A stretch of 64,000 nucleotides of DNA from Paractinoplanes polyasparticus (GCF_019710575.1 NZ_JAHWFK010000001.1:682001-746000); one strand, 5' to 3'. Numbered from the stretch's first letter, positions 53,850 through 63,128 are shown. Notes: generated from the sequence alone by a model not told the origin. Numbers and translations: made by a program.

Positions 53850-55750
53850 CCTACGGCGGCGGGGCGAACGACATCATCGTCACCGACGCCACGATCAACG
53901 GAACCCTGGTGGCTGCCCTGCCGTCGGCGCAGACGTTCTCCGTGTGGAACCTGGCCAACAGTGTTCAGCTGACCAGCATTCTCAGCGAGGCCGGCGCTGC
54001 CCTGCCGTCGAACCTGGTCACCAGTTCCAGCGTCGGGCAGATCCCGGTCTTTCAGGGCCCGGACGGGTACACGGGGCCGCTGCGGCTCAGGCACACCGGG
54101 ACGTCCGTGTCGTGGATTCTGGAGCCGCGGGACACGTCCACCCCGGTCTCGTTGACCACGATCGACGCCAAAGGTGACCTGCTCGTGGGGACTGCCGCGG
54201 ACACGATCGCCCGGGTCGCTGTCGGCTCCAACGGGCAGGTGCTGGCAGCGAACTCTGCGCTCACCGCCGGGGTCGGCTGGGTCACCCCTGCTGCGGGTGG
54301 CACAGCGACCTTGCCGAACACGCTGGTGGTCGCTGCGAACGGATCAGGGATCACCGGCGACTACCAGTGCGATGGGACCGCCGACGAAGTCCAGATCAAC
54401 CAGGCATTGACGGCGCTCCGCGGCGGTGCCGGGGGGACGGTGCTGCTGACCGCGGGCACCTACAACCTGGCGGCGCCGATCCTTATCGAAGGCTTCGACG
54501 ACGTCAACATCGAGCAGGACCTGTACCTGCGCGGGCAGGGCCCCACCAACACCACCTTGGACGTCGCGTCAGGTATTTCGTGCGGCATCCGGCTCGGTAG
54601 GAGCGTCCGGGCGCACGTGTGGGACCTCGGCCTCGAAACGGCCGGCGCCTCGGACGGCATCCAGGCGGTCGCCTCCGCAGTGGTGCCCGCCGGTGGCTAC
54701 CGGTCGGCGTGGCTGTCGAGCATCATGCGGGTGCAGGTGATCGGCCCGTTCGACGGCACCGACACCGGGTGGGCGCTCGACCTCGACAACATGTTCCGCG
54801 CCACCATCCAGGACGTCGAGGTCAACGGCACCACCAACGGGATGCGGTTCTCGTCGAGCAACTCCGCGTTCAACCCGGGCGACATGACGGTCAACCGGTG
54901 CTTCGTCGACATCGGTAACGGCGGCAACAACGGGGCGGCGTACCACTTCGATTCGGTGGCAGGCCAGGTCAACCAAATGGCCATGATCACCTGCCATTCC
55001 ATTGGCAACCCGGCCGCAACCGGCACCGTGGCGTGGAAGTTCACCGGCGGCTCCGCGCACATGCGGCTGATGAACTGCAACGTCGAACAGTTCGCCACCA
55101 CCGCCCAGGTCGGATCGTCCGCCTACGACATCGACCTCGACTTCGTCCACGTCACCATGCGCAACGGCTCCACCCTGGCTGACCTTGACGGCTACGGCTG
55201 CCGGGTCCGCTGCGGTCTCGCCTACGTCGAGCCAGCCGCGACGATCACGCTGGTCGACGACGACAACGGCTACAACCTGAAACCGAACGTGTTCGGCCCG
55301 GTGGACGTGTACGCCGACACCGGGTCGACGGTAAACGCGGACACCGCGGACACGCTGGTGCTGCGCGATGTCACCTACGACGGGCCGGGCACGGTCGCCG
55401 CCGTAGTGAAGCAGCCGACCGCTGTCCAACCAACCAAGGTCGTCAACCTGACCGACGCTGCCACGATCGCCACCAACGCGTCACTCGGCGACACCTTCCG
55501 GGTCACGATCACCGCCGCTCGCACGTTCGGCGCCCCGACGAACCCGACCGACGGGCAGCGCATCCTGTACGAGGTCGGCGCGAACGGGGCGTACACGCCG
55601 GTGTTCGCCACCGGGGCGGGCGCTTTCGTCGTGTCGTCCGGTGCGGCGCCGGCAGCAACAGCGGCGGGCTCGTTCGACACGTTCGACTGCGTTTATTCGG
55701 CTCCGGCGAACCGGTGGCGGGTGCTGACCCGGACCCGCACGACGGCTTGA
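53837..55750 (+). CDS. Beta-helix tail protein (pectate-lyase-like), 637 aa
   Basis: ATG at 53837 with GAGGAGG upstream. The N-terminus (TYGGGANDIIVTDATINGTL, then ALPSAQTFSVWNLANSVQL) fits an attachment domain of actinophage tail proteins. From about residue 165 the sequence is a right-handed beta-helix: CDGTADEVQINQALTALRGG, GTVLLTAGTYNLAAPILIEG, then many strands with Asn and Gly turns. Such proteins often bind or cut surface glycans. A C-terminal sandwich (about 535-637) ends the chain. Confidence 0.75.
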   Translation: MARLTYGGGANDIIVTDATINGTLVAALPSAQTFSVWNLANSVQLTSILSEAGAALPSNLVTSSSVGQIPVFQGPDGYTGPLRLRHTGTSVSWILEPRDTSTPVSLTTIDAKGDLLVGTAADTIARVAVGSNGQVLAANSALTAGVGWVTPAAGGTATLPNTLVVAANGSGITGDYQCDGTADEVQINQALTALRGGAGGTVLLTAGTYNLAAPILIEGFDDVNIEQDLYLRGQGPTNTTLDVASGISCGIRLGRSVRAHVWDLGLETAGASDGIQAVASAVVPAGGYRSAWLSSIMRVQVIGPFDGTDTGWALDLDNMFRATIQDVEVNGTTNGMRFSSSNSAFNPGDMTVNRCFVDIGNGGNNGAAYHFDSVAGQVNQMAMITCHSIGNPAATGTVAWKFTGGSAHMRLMNCNVEQFATTAQVGSSAYDIDLDFVHVTMRNGSTLADLDGYGCRVRCGLAYVEPAATITLVDDDNGYNLKPNVFGPVDVYADTGSTVNADTADTLVLRDVTYDGPGTVAAVVKQPTAVQPTKVVNLTDAATIATNASLGDTFRVTITAARTFGAPTNPTDGQRILYEVGANGAYTPVFATGAGAFVVSSGAAPAATAAGSFDTFDCVYSAPANRWRVLTRTRTTA

Positions 55751-55767
55751 TGTGCGGGCGGTGAGTC

Positions 55768-58680
55768 ATGCCCGTCCTGATCCCCGGCTTGTTGTCGTCG
55801 TCGAGTTCGAGCGGGGGCACCGTGGGCGACTGGCCCGACTCCGGCGACCTCGAGGTGACCCTGCGGGCGGCGTTCGGTGCTGACCTGACCGCCGATCCTC
55901 TGTCGTGGGCGTTCACCGACCTGAGTTCGCGGCTGGTCACGTCGTCGCAGATCACCGTCTCCCGGGGTCTGGTCGTCGGCCAGGGCACCCGCAAGACGGC
56001 GTCCGCGTCGGGGATCCTCCTGCTCAACGACGACGGGGCGCTCACCCCCGAGCTGGTGACCTCCCCGTGGTGGCCCTTCGTCGACCTGGGTACGCCGATG
56101 GACTTCTCCATCCGCACCCGCACCGCACCGTACGTGTCCGACAGCTTCGGCCGGACCGTGGCGTCCGGGTGGGGCACCGCCGACAGTGGTCAGGCGTGGA
56201 CATTGACGAACGGGTTGTCCGTGTCGGGCGGGACGGCCCGGTTCTCCCACTCGGCGACCAACACCATCCGCACCGCCCGGATCGCATGCACGGCCCGCGA
56301 CGTTGACGTGACGTTCACGACCAGCCTGACCACGGTGGCCACCGGAGCGGCGATCACCGTCGGGCCGACCCTACGCACGGACGCCGGAGCGCAGAACCAG
56401 TTGTGGCCGATGCTGATGTTCGACACCGGCGGAGTCGTCAAGCTCCGCGTCTATTCGATCACCGGTGGGGTTTACTCGGCCGACACCACCGTCACCGTGC
56501 CCGGCCTGACCTATGCCGGTGGTACGCAGATCCGGGTGCGGATCCGCTGGGTCGGTAGCCGGCTGCAATGCCGGGCGTGGCTGGCCGCCGGCTCGGAGCC
56601 GACCACGTGGACGATCGACTCGACCACCTTGGGCGGCCCGCAATCCGCGGGCGTGTACCTGCAGATGGCGTCGTGGGTGCTGTCAGCCAACTCCAACACC
56701 CTGCCGAACGTGGTCACGGTCGACGACCTGGACGTGTCGCAGCCGAAATATCCGCGGATCGAAGGGTTCATCGCCGACGTCCGCCCCAGTTTCCGGCCGC
56801 TGCCGGACGGCACCACCCATTCGGTGGTGCAGGTCGAGATCGGCGGGATCGGGTCCAGGCTCGAGCGCCGGACCGCCGACCCGCTGTCGCCGTTCCGCCG
56901 CAGCATCGAGAAGTACCACGCCCTGCCGCCGGTGGACTACTGGCCGCTGGAGGACAAGAAGGCGTCCACGACCGCGGCGCACGCCTTCCCGGGTGGGACG
57001 GCGATGACCGCGTCCGGCCCGGTGGTGTTCGAGCAGGACACCGGCCAACCGGACGATGTGATCCTGTCCCGGTACGGGTCGACCGCCCTGTGCTCGGTGG
57101 CGGCCGGCGCCAAGCTGACTGCCCCGACGAGTCTGCCGGGTGCGGCCGGGTCGTGGGGTGTGTCGGTCACGGCCGATCTGTGGGCGCGGGACGTCCCAGG
57201 GGTCACTGAGATTCGCATCCTGGAGTGGTCCACCCCGTCGTCGAGCATTTCCCGCTGGGCACTGTTGGCCACCAACACCGGGCACATGGTGCGGGCGTTC
57301 AACGACGCTGCGGGCACGGCGACCGATGTGGCAGTGCTGGCTGACGCCTACGCCGGGATGCTCACCTACGAGGTGATCGCGGAACAGAGCGGCGGCAACA
57401 TCGACGTCACCTTGCTGATCAACGCTTTCCCGTATGTGTCGGGGTCGATTGCGGGGACGTGCACCCAGCCGACCCGGATCACGGTCAACCCGGGGCGGGT
57501 GAACACGACCGGGTCGACCACGGTGATGGGTATCCGGTTCATGGTGGGCCATTTGGCGATCCGCACCACGACCGGGTCGATCCTGCCGTACTACTACAAC
57601 GGGCCGATTCCGTTGCGCGCCGACCGCGCCTGGTATCAGGAGCCGTTGCATCTGCGGTTGGATCGGCTGGCCCGGGTCGAGGAGGACATCCCGTTTCGGC
57701 TGGTGGCCGACCCGGACCCGTCGGCGGTCACCCTGTTGAACGCGCAGCAGGAGGGCGGCTTCGTTGACCTGTCGACGGATGCGGCCGAAGCCGAGAGCGG
57801 TGGGGTCCTGTTCGAGGATGCGTTCGGCTACGCCTGGCTGCCCCGGTCGGCCCGCTACAACGCCCCGGTGGCGTTGAGCGTGGACATGGCCACCTACCGC
57901 CGCACGGGTGGGACTGATCCGAAAGACGTGCTGGTGCCGCAGCTCGGCAACCGGGGTCCGAACTACTGGACGATCGAACGGCGCAACGGCAGCCAAGCGG
58001 TCGCGGCGGCGGACAAGGAGCTTCGCGACCGGCGCGGCACCGTGTCGGACAAGAAGACCTTGGATCTGCTGTACGACTGGGACTGTCAGCCGCACGCCCA
58101 GTGGCGGACCCATCTGAACGTGGACGGCTCCGGCCCCCACTACCCGGGCATGACCTTGGAGTTGCACGCCAACCCGGACCTGGTCGACGACTGGCTGCTG
58201 TGTACCTTCGGCAGCAGGGTTCAGCGCCTCAACCAGCCCACCATCGCCGGGGTCGGCGTCATCGACCAGGTCATCGACGGGATCACCGAACGGTTCGGCG
58301 CCCGCTCCGGTGGCGGGGTCGACTGGACGGTCACCCTGGACACGTCGCCGGCTGAGGTGTGGGACGTCGGGATCTGGGACACGTCGGTGGCCGACTCGAG
58401 CTCGACGACGCTGAACGCGGCGCGGGACGCCACGCAGACGTCGTGGGTGTTCAAGACCGCCTTGCCCGGTGATGTGTGGTCGACGGCAGAAGTCCCATAT
58501 CCGATCACCGTCGAGGGCGAAGATCTGACCGTCACCGCCATGGGCGCGGTCAGCGGCACCGCCCCGAACCTGCTGCAGACCGCCACCGTCGTCCGGTCTG
58601 TTAACGGTGTTGTCAAAGACCACGGGGCAGGCGCGCAGATCCGCATCAAGTCCACGGACTCCGGCACTATCGGCCTCTGA
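55768..58680 (+). CDS. Large minor tail protein, 970 aa
   Basis: ATG at 55768. The N-terminus is a baseplate-hub-like part (LSWAFTDLSSRLVTSSQITV, SGILLLNDDGALTPEL). Inside it, a LamG-like sandwich (about 115-330: FGRTVASGWGTADSGQAWTL) is inserted, and a second LamG-like region (about 390-610) follows PPVDYWPLEDKKASTTAAHA. The C-terminal part has the typical end of such tail proteins (ADKELRDRRGTVSDKKTLDL, HYPGMTLELHANPDLV). It is probably a tail-tip component. Confidence 0.75.
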   Translation: MPVLIPGLLSSSSSSGGTVGDWPDSGDLEVTLRAAFGADLTADPLSWAFTDLSSRLVTSSQITVSRGLVVGQGTRKTASASGILLLNDDGALTPELVTSPWWPFVDLGTPMDFSIRTRTAPYVSDSFGRTVASGWGTADSGQAWTLTNGLSVSGGTARFSHSATNTIRTARIACTARDVDVTFTTSLTTVATGAAITVGPTLRTDAGAQNQLWPMLMFDTGGVVKLRVYSITGGVYSADTTVTVPGLTYAGGTQIRVRIRWVGSRLQCRAWLAAGSEPTTWTIDSTTLGGPQSAGVYLQMASWVLSANSNTLPNVVTVDDLDVSQPKYPRIEGFIADVRPSFRPLPDGTTHSVVQVEIGGIGSRLERRTADPLSPFRRSIEKYHALPPVDYWPLEDKKASTTAAHAFPGGTAMTASGPVVFEQDTGQPDDVILSRYGSTALCSVAAGAKLTAPTSLPGAAGSWGVSVTADLWARDVPGVTEIRILEWSTPSSSISRWALLATNTGHMVRAFNDAAGTATDVAVLADAYAGMLTYEVIAEQSGGNIDVTLLINAFPYVSGSIAGTCTQPTRITVNPGRVNTTGSTTVMGIRFMVGHLAIRTTTGSILPYYYNGPIPLRADRAWYQEPLHLRLDRLARVEEDIPFRLVADPDPSAVTLLNAQQEGGFVDLSTDAAEAESGGVLFEDAFGYAWLPRSARYNAPVALSVDMATYRRTGGTDPKDVLVPQLGNRGPNYWTIERRNGSQAVAAADKELRDRRGTVSDKKTLDLLYDWDCQPHAQWRTHLNVDGSGPHYPGMTLELHANPDLVDDWLLCTFGSRVQRLNQPTIAGVGVIDQVIDGITERFGARSGGGVDWTVTLDTSPAEVWDVGIWDTSVADSSSTTLNAARDATQTSWVFKTALPGDVWSTAEVPYPITVEGEDLTVTAMGAVSGTAPNLLQTATVVRSVNGVVKDHGAGAQIRIKSTDSGTIGL

Positions 58681-58712
58681 CCCTCTGACCGTCCCCGAAA
58701 GGAGGCGGTCTC

Positions 58713-59228
58713 GTGGTCGCCACCGGCGGCAAGCTGTTCGCCTCAGACTTCAACACCCTGGTCACGCTCACCCTGCAACGTCCACTCGTGCGGCTGATCC
58801 AACAGGCCGCGCAGTCGATCCCGAACACGGCCGACACGGCTCTGACGTTCGGCGCGGGCAGCGAGGACATCGACACTCACGGCTTCCACGACACCAGCTC
58901 CAACACCAGCCGGGTCACCCCGACGGTTGCCGGCTACTACCAGCTGTACGGAGTGGTGTGGTGGGGCAACGCCGACAACCTCATCTCCTACCACGCGGGC
59001 ATCGGCAAGAACGGCTCCGTGGCCGCCCGCCAGCGCACCCTGCTGGTCGGCACCACCGCCGCCACGACCCGGTCGATCAACGCGGCGGCGATCATCGCCG
59101 CCAACGGCACCACGGACTACTTCGAGCTGTTCGCCCAGCAAGGCCGGGCAGTCTCGGCGTCGCTGTCCACAAACGTGGGCGGCACCTTCAGTTCGATGTT
59201 CGAGTGCATGTACCTGCGACCGCTCTAG
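58713..59228 (+). CDS. C1q-like jelly-roll tail protein, 171 aa
   Basis: GTG at 58713 with AAAGGAGG upstream. After a short N-terminal helix (GKLFASDFNTLVTL), the product is a jelly roll of the C1q/TNF type (VTPTVAGYYQLYGVVWWG, SISYHAG-like turn, TTRSINAAAIIAANGTTDYFEL, GGTFSSMFECMYL). Such trimeric domains bind host surface structures. It lies with the minor tail genes. Confidence 0.7.
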   Translation: MVATGGKLFASDFNTLVTLTLQRPLVRLIQQAAQSIPNTADTALTFGAGSEDIDTHGFHDTSSNTSRVTPTVAGYYQLYGVVWWGNADNLISYHAGIGKNGSVAARQRTLLVGTTAATTRSINAAAIIAANGTTDYFELFAQQGRAVSASLSTNVGGTFSSMFECMYLRPL

Positions 59229-59236
59229 GAGGCGTC

Positions 59237-59503
59237 ATGGGATGGGTTCAGGCCGGCGCCGGGCGCTGGCAGATGGACGGCGAAGACCGGCATGTGCTGC
59301 TCCATTTCGGCACGAGCTACATCGAATACGAGATCGGCACCGTGCACGTGTACGCCGGTCCCGAAACCGTCGAGGACTTGGCCAACCCGATGGCCGAGGT
59401 TGCGTACGTGGCCACGTTCCTGCGGCCCGATCTCGAGGCCGCGACCGACGACGAGCTGTGGCAGGCGCTCGCCGGCGACGAGTACACCAAGCCTGCCCTG
59501 TAG
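59237..59503 (+). CDS. Small tail-region protein, 88 aa
   Basis: ATG at 59237 with TAGGAGG upstream. Beta-rich start (MGWVQAGAGRWQM, HVLLHFGTSYIEYEIGTVHV) and an acidic helical end (ETVEDLANPMAEVAYVA). No family is recognised. A long inverted repeat begins 3 bases after its stop. Confidence 0.55.
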   Translation: MGWVQAGAGRWQMDGEDRHVLLHFGTSYIEYEIGTVHVYAGPETVEDLANPMAEVAYVATFLRPDLEAATDDELWQALAGDEYTKPAL

Positions 59504-59505
59504 TC

Positions 59506-59585
59506 GTGTCCCGGGCAGCCTGCGACGGCGGCCCGCACAGGTGCGCTCGCGCGAAGTCACGATCCTTGAGCGCAGCCCGGGACAC
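59506..59585 (+). other. Structured intergenic element with 11-bp closing stem
   Basis: GTGTCCCGGGC (59506-59516) and GCCCGGGACAC (59575-59585) are perfect inverted repeats 58 bases apart. Inside, GCGCTC and GAGCGC can pair and other short stems are possible. The element fills most of the gap between two small tail-region genes and ends 25 bases before the next GTG. It may be a structured RNA, a terminator or a recombination scar. Confidence 0.5.
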
Positions 59586-59609
59586 CCACCAACCTGCTCG
59601 GAGGTATCA

Positions 59610-59801
59610 GTGAACCTGGACAGCGACGACCTGCTCGCCCAGATGAAGCAGGACTGGCCTCTGGAATTCGAGGTCTCGAGTTTGCGAGCGCTGGTGAGGG
59701 TGCAGCAACTGGAGATCGACCGGCTCAACGCCGTCCAAGGCAGCTACGACCCGAGCGTGCCGCGCCCGTTCCTCGACCCGGACGGCGGCCGGCATGGCTG
59801 A
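59610..59801 (+). CDS. Small protein, 63 aa
   Basis: GTG at 59610 with GGAGGT upstream. A helical, Leu-rich start (DLLAQMKQDWPLEFEVSSLR then ALVRVQQLEIDRLNAV), then an Asp/Pro-rich tail. Could be a small coiled coil. No family. Confidence 0.55.
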   Translation: MNLDSDDLLAQMKQDWPLEFEVSSLRALVRVQQLEIDRLNAVQGSYDPSVPRPFLDPDGGRHG

Positions 59802-60120
59802 GGCCACCGGCCTGTGCGTCGGCGGGCCCCTCGACGGTAAGCGGGTCACGGTCACGTCACCGGGCGGTTTCATCGCCACCGATAGGGCCAACGGCCTGGC
59901 GTGGATGTACCAGCGCGACTCGTCCGGCTCGTTCGTCCTGTGCCTTGACCACGACAACAGCCTGATCTATCCGGAGGGCCGCCAGACCGGTGAGCGGGCG
60001 ATCGACTGGGATCGCCTCCCGCTGAGCTCGGACATGCTCGACGAAGTGAAGCTGGGCGACACCGATGAGGCGCTATCCGGGGATCCGGTCGACGACGGCT
60101 GGGACAAGACGAAGGAGTAG
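59794..60120 (+). CDS. Hypothetical protein, 108 aa
   Basis: Overlaps the previous gene by 8 bases. Glycine-rich start (LCVGGPLDGKRVTVTSPGG) is like small beta folds seen in actinophage proteins; the second half is acidic (SSDMLDEVKLGDTDEAL). Function unknown. Confidence 0.55.
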   Translation: MAEATGLCVGGPLDGKRVTVTSPGGFIATDRANGLAWMYQRDSSGSFVLCLDHDNSLIYPEGRQTGERAIDWDRLPLSSDMLDEVKLGDTDEALSGDPVDDGWDKTKE

Positions 60121-60122
60121 GC

Positions 60123-60380
60123 ATGACCGCGACGATCGAGGACCGCGTCTACTTCGGGGTTCACCATCACCTGCACCAGACCAACAACGGTGTGCTGATC
60201 CGCCGGACTCGCGAGCGGCTGAGCATGGTCGCGGACCGCGGCCAGCTAAACCTCACAGTGGTCGACAGCGAAGGCCAGGAGTCCACCGTCAGCCTCGACG
60301 TTGAGCAGGTCGGCAACCTGATCGAGAGCCTTCCGGTGCTGCGCAATTGGATGCTGACCGGAGAGCCTTCGGCATACTGA
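60123..60380 (+). CDS. Hypothetical protein, 85 aa
   Basis: ATG at 60123, 2 bases after the previous stop, with GAAGGAG overlapping it. Beta-rich (RVYFGVHHHLHQTNNGVL, LNLTVVDSEGQESTVSLDV) with a C-terminal helix. It ends the tail operon. After it, 296 bases carry no gene I can support. Confidence 0.5.
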   Translation: MTATIEDRVYFGVHHHLHQTNNGVLIRRTRERLSMVADRGQLNLTVVDSEGQESTVSLDVEQVGNLIESLPVLRNWMLTGEPSAY

Positions 60381-60676
60381 GCGGTCCTCCCACCTCGGCC
60401 GGAACGCCACTCTCGCCCTGATCGGCGATTTCTCCGACTGGTGCCATCCGGACTGACGATTTCCCGGTGGTGCAAACGGGCCGCTCAAGTTTGGTCGGGG
60501 GTCGGCTACTAACCGGCGTCCGGATCATGTCGCAGCGTCCTGCGCCACTGTCCGGCCCCAGAGCTTTCACGTCGCCGGTCCTGTCATCGCGCGATTAGAC
60601 CGACTCGCTTCCGCGCCCCCGCCAGCAGCGTAGCTGGATTGGCGTGCCCGCTCGACCGACTTCACCTGGGGGTGAC
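60381..60676. other. Intergenic gap before lysis genes
   Basis: No supported gene, clear promoter or terminator is seen in this 296-base stretch. A frame of 23 codons from a GTG near 60439 has no ribosome-binding site. The gap separates tail and lysis genes, so a late promoter may lie here, but I cannot name one. Confidence 0.4.
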
Positions 60677-61387
60677 ATGGCCAGCTGGATTCTTGTGCCC
60701 TGTCTGGTCTCGCTGCGCGGAGAGTTCAACGCGCTTGCGCCCGGCCGTGACCGATCAACAGACGGCGCGATTGGGGACAGCAACCACACGTCGAGCAGCG
60801 ACCACACCCCCGACGAGCAGTCGACGGTACTGCGTGATCGCGATGCCGACCGCGTCAACGAGGTGCACGCCATCGACGTCGACTCCGACCTGCGGAAACC
60901 CGGCTGGACGATGGACCGGGCTGTGCAGATCATCGTCACCCGGCACCGGCTGGGGCTCGACAACCGGCTGCAGAACGTCATCTGGAACCGCAAGATCTGG
61001 TCCCGCTCGTGGGGGTGGACGGCCCGCGCTTACAGCGGCGCTTCCCCGCACGATCACCACGCCCACTTCTCGGCGCGATACGACACCGCGTCCGAGCAAA
61101 GCACGCGGCCCTGGGGGCTGCTTGAGCAGGAGGAAGACGTGCTGAACGCCGACGACAAGAAGTGGATTGCCGCCGAGATCGCCAAGCAGGTCAAGACCGC
61201 AGTCGACGGGCTGGCCGCTTCGCTGCCCACGGCCTCCGAGATCGCCGAGGCGATGTGGACCCGGACCCGCACCGACGTACGGCCGCCTTGGTCCGACACC
61301 GCCCGAAACCTGTTCGGAGCGGAGATCACCGAAGCAGTCAAGGCCGGCACCGCGATCGAGCGGTTCCCCGCCAACCAGGACAAGTAG
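60677..61387 (+). CDS. Endolysin, M15-like peptidase, 236 aa
   Basis: ATG at 60677 with CTGGGGGTG upstream. Residues about 1-150 are an M15/hedgehog-type peptidase: SSSDHTPDEQS, EVHAIDVDSD and later SGASPHDHHAHFS supply the His and Asp zinc ligands. The enzyme should cleave peptide bonds in cell-wall peptidoglycan. The C-terminal part (about 155-236) is helical (LNADDKKWIAAEIAKQVKT) and may bind the wall. It is followed by membrane proteins, as in lysis cassettes. Confidence 0.82.
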   Translation: MASWILVPCLVSLRGEFNALAPGRDRSTDGAIGDSNHTSSSDHTPDEQSTVLRDRDADRVNEVHAIDVDSDLRKPGWTMDRAVQIIVTRHRLGLDNRLQNVIWNRKIWSRSWGWTARAYSGASPHDHHAHFSARYDTASEQSTRPWGLLEQEEDVLNADDKKWIAAEIAKQVKTAVDGLAASLPTASEIAEAMWTRTRTDVRPPWSDTARNLFGAEITEAVKAGTAIERFPANQDK

Positions 61388-61456
61388 CTGTGTTCGTTGA
61401 CCTCGAGCCCGGCCCGTAGCTAAGCCCTGCACCTTCCAGCACCACGGGGGCCTGCC

Positions 61457-61780
61457 ATGCACCACGACAGCGGGGCACTCACGGCCCTCTTCTCCGCCGC
61501 CAACATCGTCATCGTCGCCGGGTACATCGCCGTCCCGTTCCTCGTCCTGCCCTACCTGCCGTTGACCAGGCTCGTGACCGGCTGCGCGGCAGGCTTCTTC
61601 GCCGGATGCGCCGGATCTCATGGGTGGATGGCGTTCGGCATGACCCACCAGCCAGGCGGATGGCTCACGTTCTGGACGATCTGGCATGTGGTCCAAGCGG
61701 CTTGCACGTGGGGATTCATCCTTGGCTTCCGTCACATGCTGAAGGAGGCACAAGGTCGTCGTCACGGAGGCCGGCGATGA
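61457..61780 (+). CDS. Membrane protein, holin candidate, 107 aa
   Basis: ATG at 61457. Three hydrophobic helices (LFSAANIVIVAGYIAVPFLV, LVTGCAAGFFAGCAGSHG, WTIWHVVQAACTWGFILG), followed by a basic tail RRHGGRR. This size and topology, directly after the endolysin, suggest a holin or holin partner. No named family. Confidence 0.6.
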   Translation: MHHDSGALTALFSAANIVIVAGYIAVPFLVLPYLPLTRLVTGCAAGFFAGCAGSHGWMAFGMTHQPGGWLTFWTIWHVVQAACTWGFILGFRHMLKEAQGRRHGGRR

Positions 61781-62298
61781 ACGGCGAAGACGCCATCAAC
61801 GCGCTCGCCCGCACCCTCGACGACCTGGACCTGCACTTGCAGAGATCCGACGCCACGGTGAAACGGTCCGAACGGAACCGGATCGGGCTTCTGCACCTGC
61901 ACGCTCTGGCCGCCCTGTACATCGGGCCGTTGTTCGCGTTCGTCGGGCCGGAGCAACTGGCCGGCGCGGCGTGGGTGTTGATTCGCTACATTCCGGGGGC
62001 GCCGGAAAGCCTGGGATGCCTACTTTTCCTCGGTGGGGTGGTTCTTGCCGTCTCGACGTGGCGTCGCAGCGCAGGGTGGGAAATCTTGGGCCTGTGCCTG
62101 CTGCTGACGTGGTATCTGACGATTGCGATCTCGTTCGGTGGCGGGCTGCTGTGGTGGCTGACCGGCGGGTTCCCGCCTGGCACCCCGAAGCCGGCGCCGT
62201 ACAGCCACGGGGTTTACCTGCACTTGTCGTCAGTCATGGTGATCCACTTGCTGACGTTGCTGCGGATCCGGCGAGCCCGTCGGAAGGCGCGCCGGTGA
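61777..62298 (+). CDS. Multi-span membrane protein, 173 aa
   Basis: ATG at 61777 overlapping the previous stop. A charged helix (NALARTLDDLDLHLQRSD) is followed by four predicted membrane helices (LHALAALYIGPLFAFVG, LGCLLFLGGVVLAVS, ILGLCLLLTWYLTIAISF, VYLHLSSVMVIHLLTLL) and a basic tail. It may help holin function or host-membrane changes. Confidence 0.6.
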   Translation: MNGEDAINALARTLDDLDLHLQRSDATVKRSERNRIGLLHLHALAALYIGPLFAFVGPEQLAGAAWVLIRYIPGAPESLGCLLFLGGVVLAVSTWRRSAGWEILGLCLLLTWYLTIAISFGGGLLWWLTGGFPPGTPKPAPYSHGVYLHLSSVMVIHLLTLLRIRRARRKARR

Positions 62299-62756
62299 TG
62301 TGGTGGGCCGGCGACGCCCCGCCCGGGCCGCCCTCATGGCAGACGTGGTTGCCGACCGTGCTGGGAGCAGTGATCGCCGCGTTGATCGCTGCGGGCGCCA
62401 CCGTCGTAGTTAAGCGCATGAGCCGCCGGCTCGACGAGGCCACCACATCGAAGACGGTTGCCGAGTCCCGTAAAGCGGAAGCGGAGACAGTCTCGGTGGA
62501 GGTTGCCACAGCACGCTCGTTGATCGCCGAGATCAAGTCGATGATGGCCGATCAGCGGGCAGAGTTCATCGAGCGGGACACCCGCCGCGAGGAGCAGATG
62601 AAGGAACTCTCCTCCCAGGTCGGGGAGAACCGGGAGCAGCTGCGGGCGGTCAGGACCGCGTTCGCTTCGCATGCCATGTGGGACAACGACGCTGTCGCTG
62701 CGCTGCGCCAGCATCTGCCGTCGTTTCCGGATCCGCCGCCGGTGCATTTCGACTGA
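62298..62756 (+). CDS. Membrane-anchored coiled-coil protein (DUF2746-like), 152 aa
   Basis: ATG at 62298 touching the previous stop. An N-terminal membrane helix (TVLGAVIAALIAAGATVVV) is followed by a long coiled coil (about 40-115, with RKAEAETVSVEVATARSLI, then RREEQMKELSSQVGENREQL). This layout suits a spanin-like or DUF2746-type lysis accessory protein. Confidence 0.6.
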   Translation: MWWAGDAPPGPPSWQTWLPTVLGAVIAALIAAGATVVVKRMSRRLDEATTSKTVAESRKAEAETVSVEVATARSLIAEIKSMMADQRAEFIERDTRREEQMKELSSQVGENREQLRAVRTAFASHAMWDNDAVAALRQHLPSFPDPPPVHFD

Positions 62757-62807
62757 CAGCGCAACAGCCGCCCTCTTCTTGAGCGGCCGTCGCGGGCCTC
62801 GATTGTC

Positions 62808-63083
62808 TCAGGCGGGCGCCCGATCTACCGCCTTGCCGGTGATCTCGGGCCACATCTTCACTCCCCCGCGACGGTTGATCCAGGCCTGGATCACTTCGCA
62901 GCCGTGCCGTTCGTCGCGGGCGAGCCACGCCATGTTGGTGCCGTGTTCGGCTTTCGCCACGAACCAGCGCTGATCGGCAAGCCGGCCGAGGCCGATGACG
63001 GCGTGGCCGAGTTCGCCGCGTTCACCTCGCACCCACCATCGGGTCACGGTGTGCGGTGACTCCGCCAAGTCGATGCGCTGCAT
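62808..63083 (-). CDS. Reverse-strand hypothetical protein, 91 aa
   Basis: This frame runs against all genes around it. The protein (MQRIDLAESPHTVTRWWVRG, then LGHAVIGLGRLADQRWFVAK and HGCEVIQAWINRRGGVKMW) is balanced and coding-like. The ATG at 63083 gives a sensible N-terminus, though no clear Shine-Dalgarno site precedes it. It is the only reverse gene in the late half. It could be expressed in the host independently of the lytic cycle. Confidence 0.55.
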   Translation of the reverse strand: MQRIDLAESPHTVTRWWVRGERGELGHAVIGLGRLADQRWFVAKAEHGTNMAWLARDERHGCEVIQAWINRRGGVKMWPEITGKAVDRAPA

Positions 63084-63128
63084 GCTTTTTCTTACCTGAG
63101 CGGTACGACAACTTCGGCTTGAAAACGT

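Noticed and set aside
56683..58623. Reverse-strand frame of 646 codons opposite the minor tail gene
   Set aside because: It is a shadow of the third codon positions of the forward gene, with a composition unlike proteins.
60439..60510. Short frame of 23 codons from a GTG
   Set aside because: No ribosome-binding site and no coupling to neighbours.
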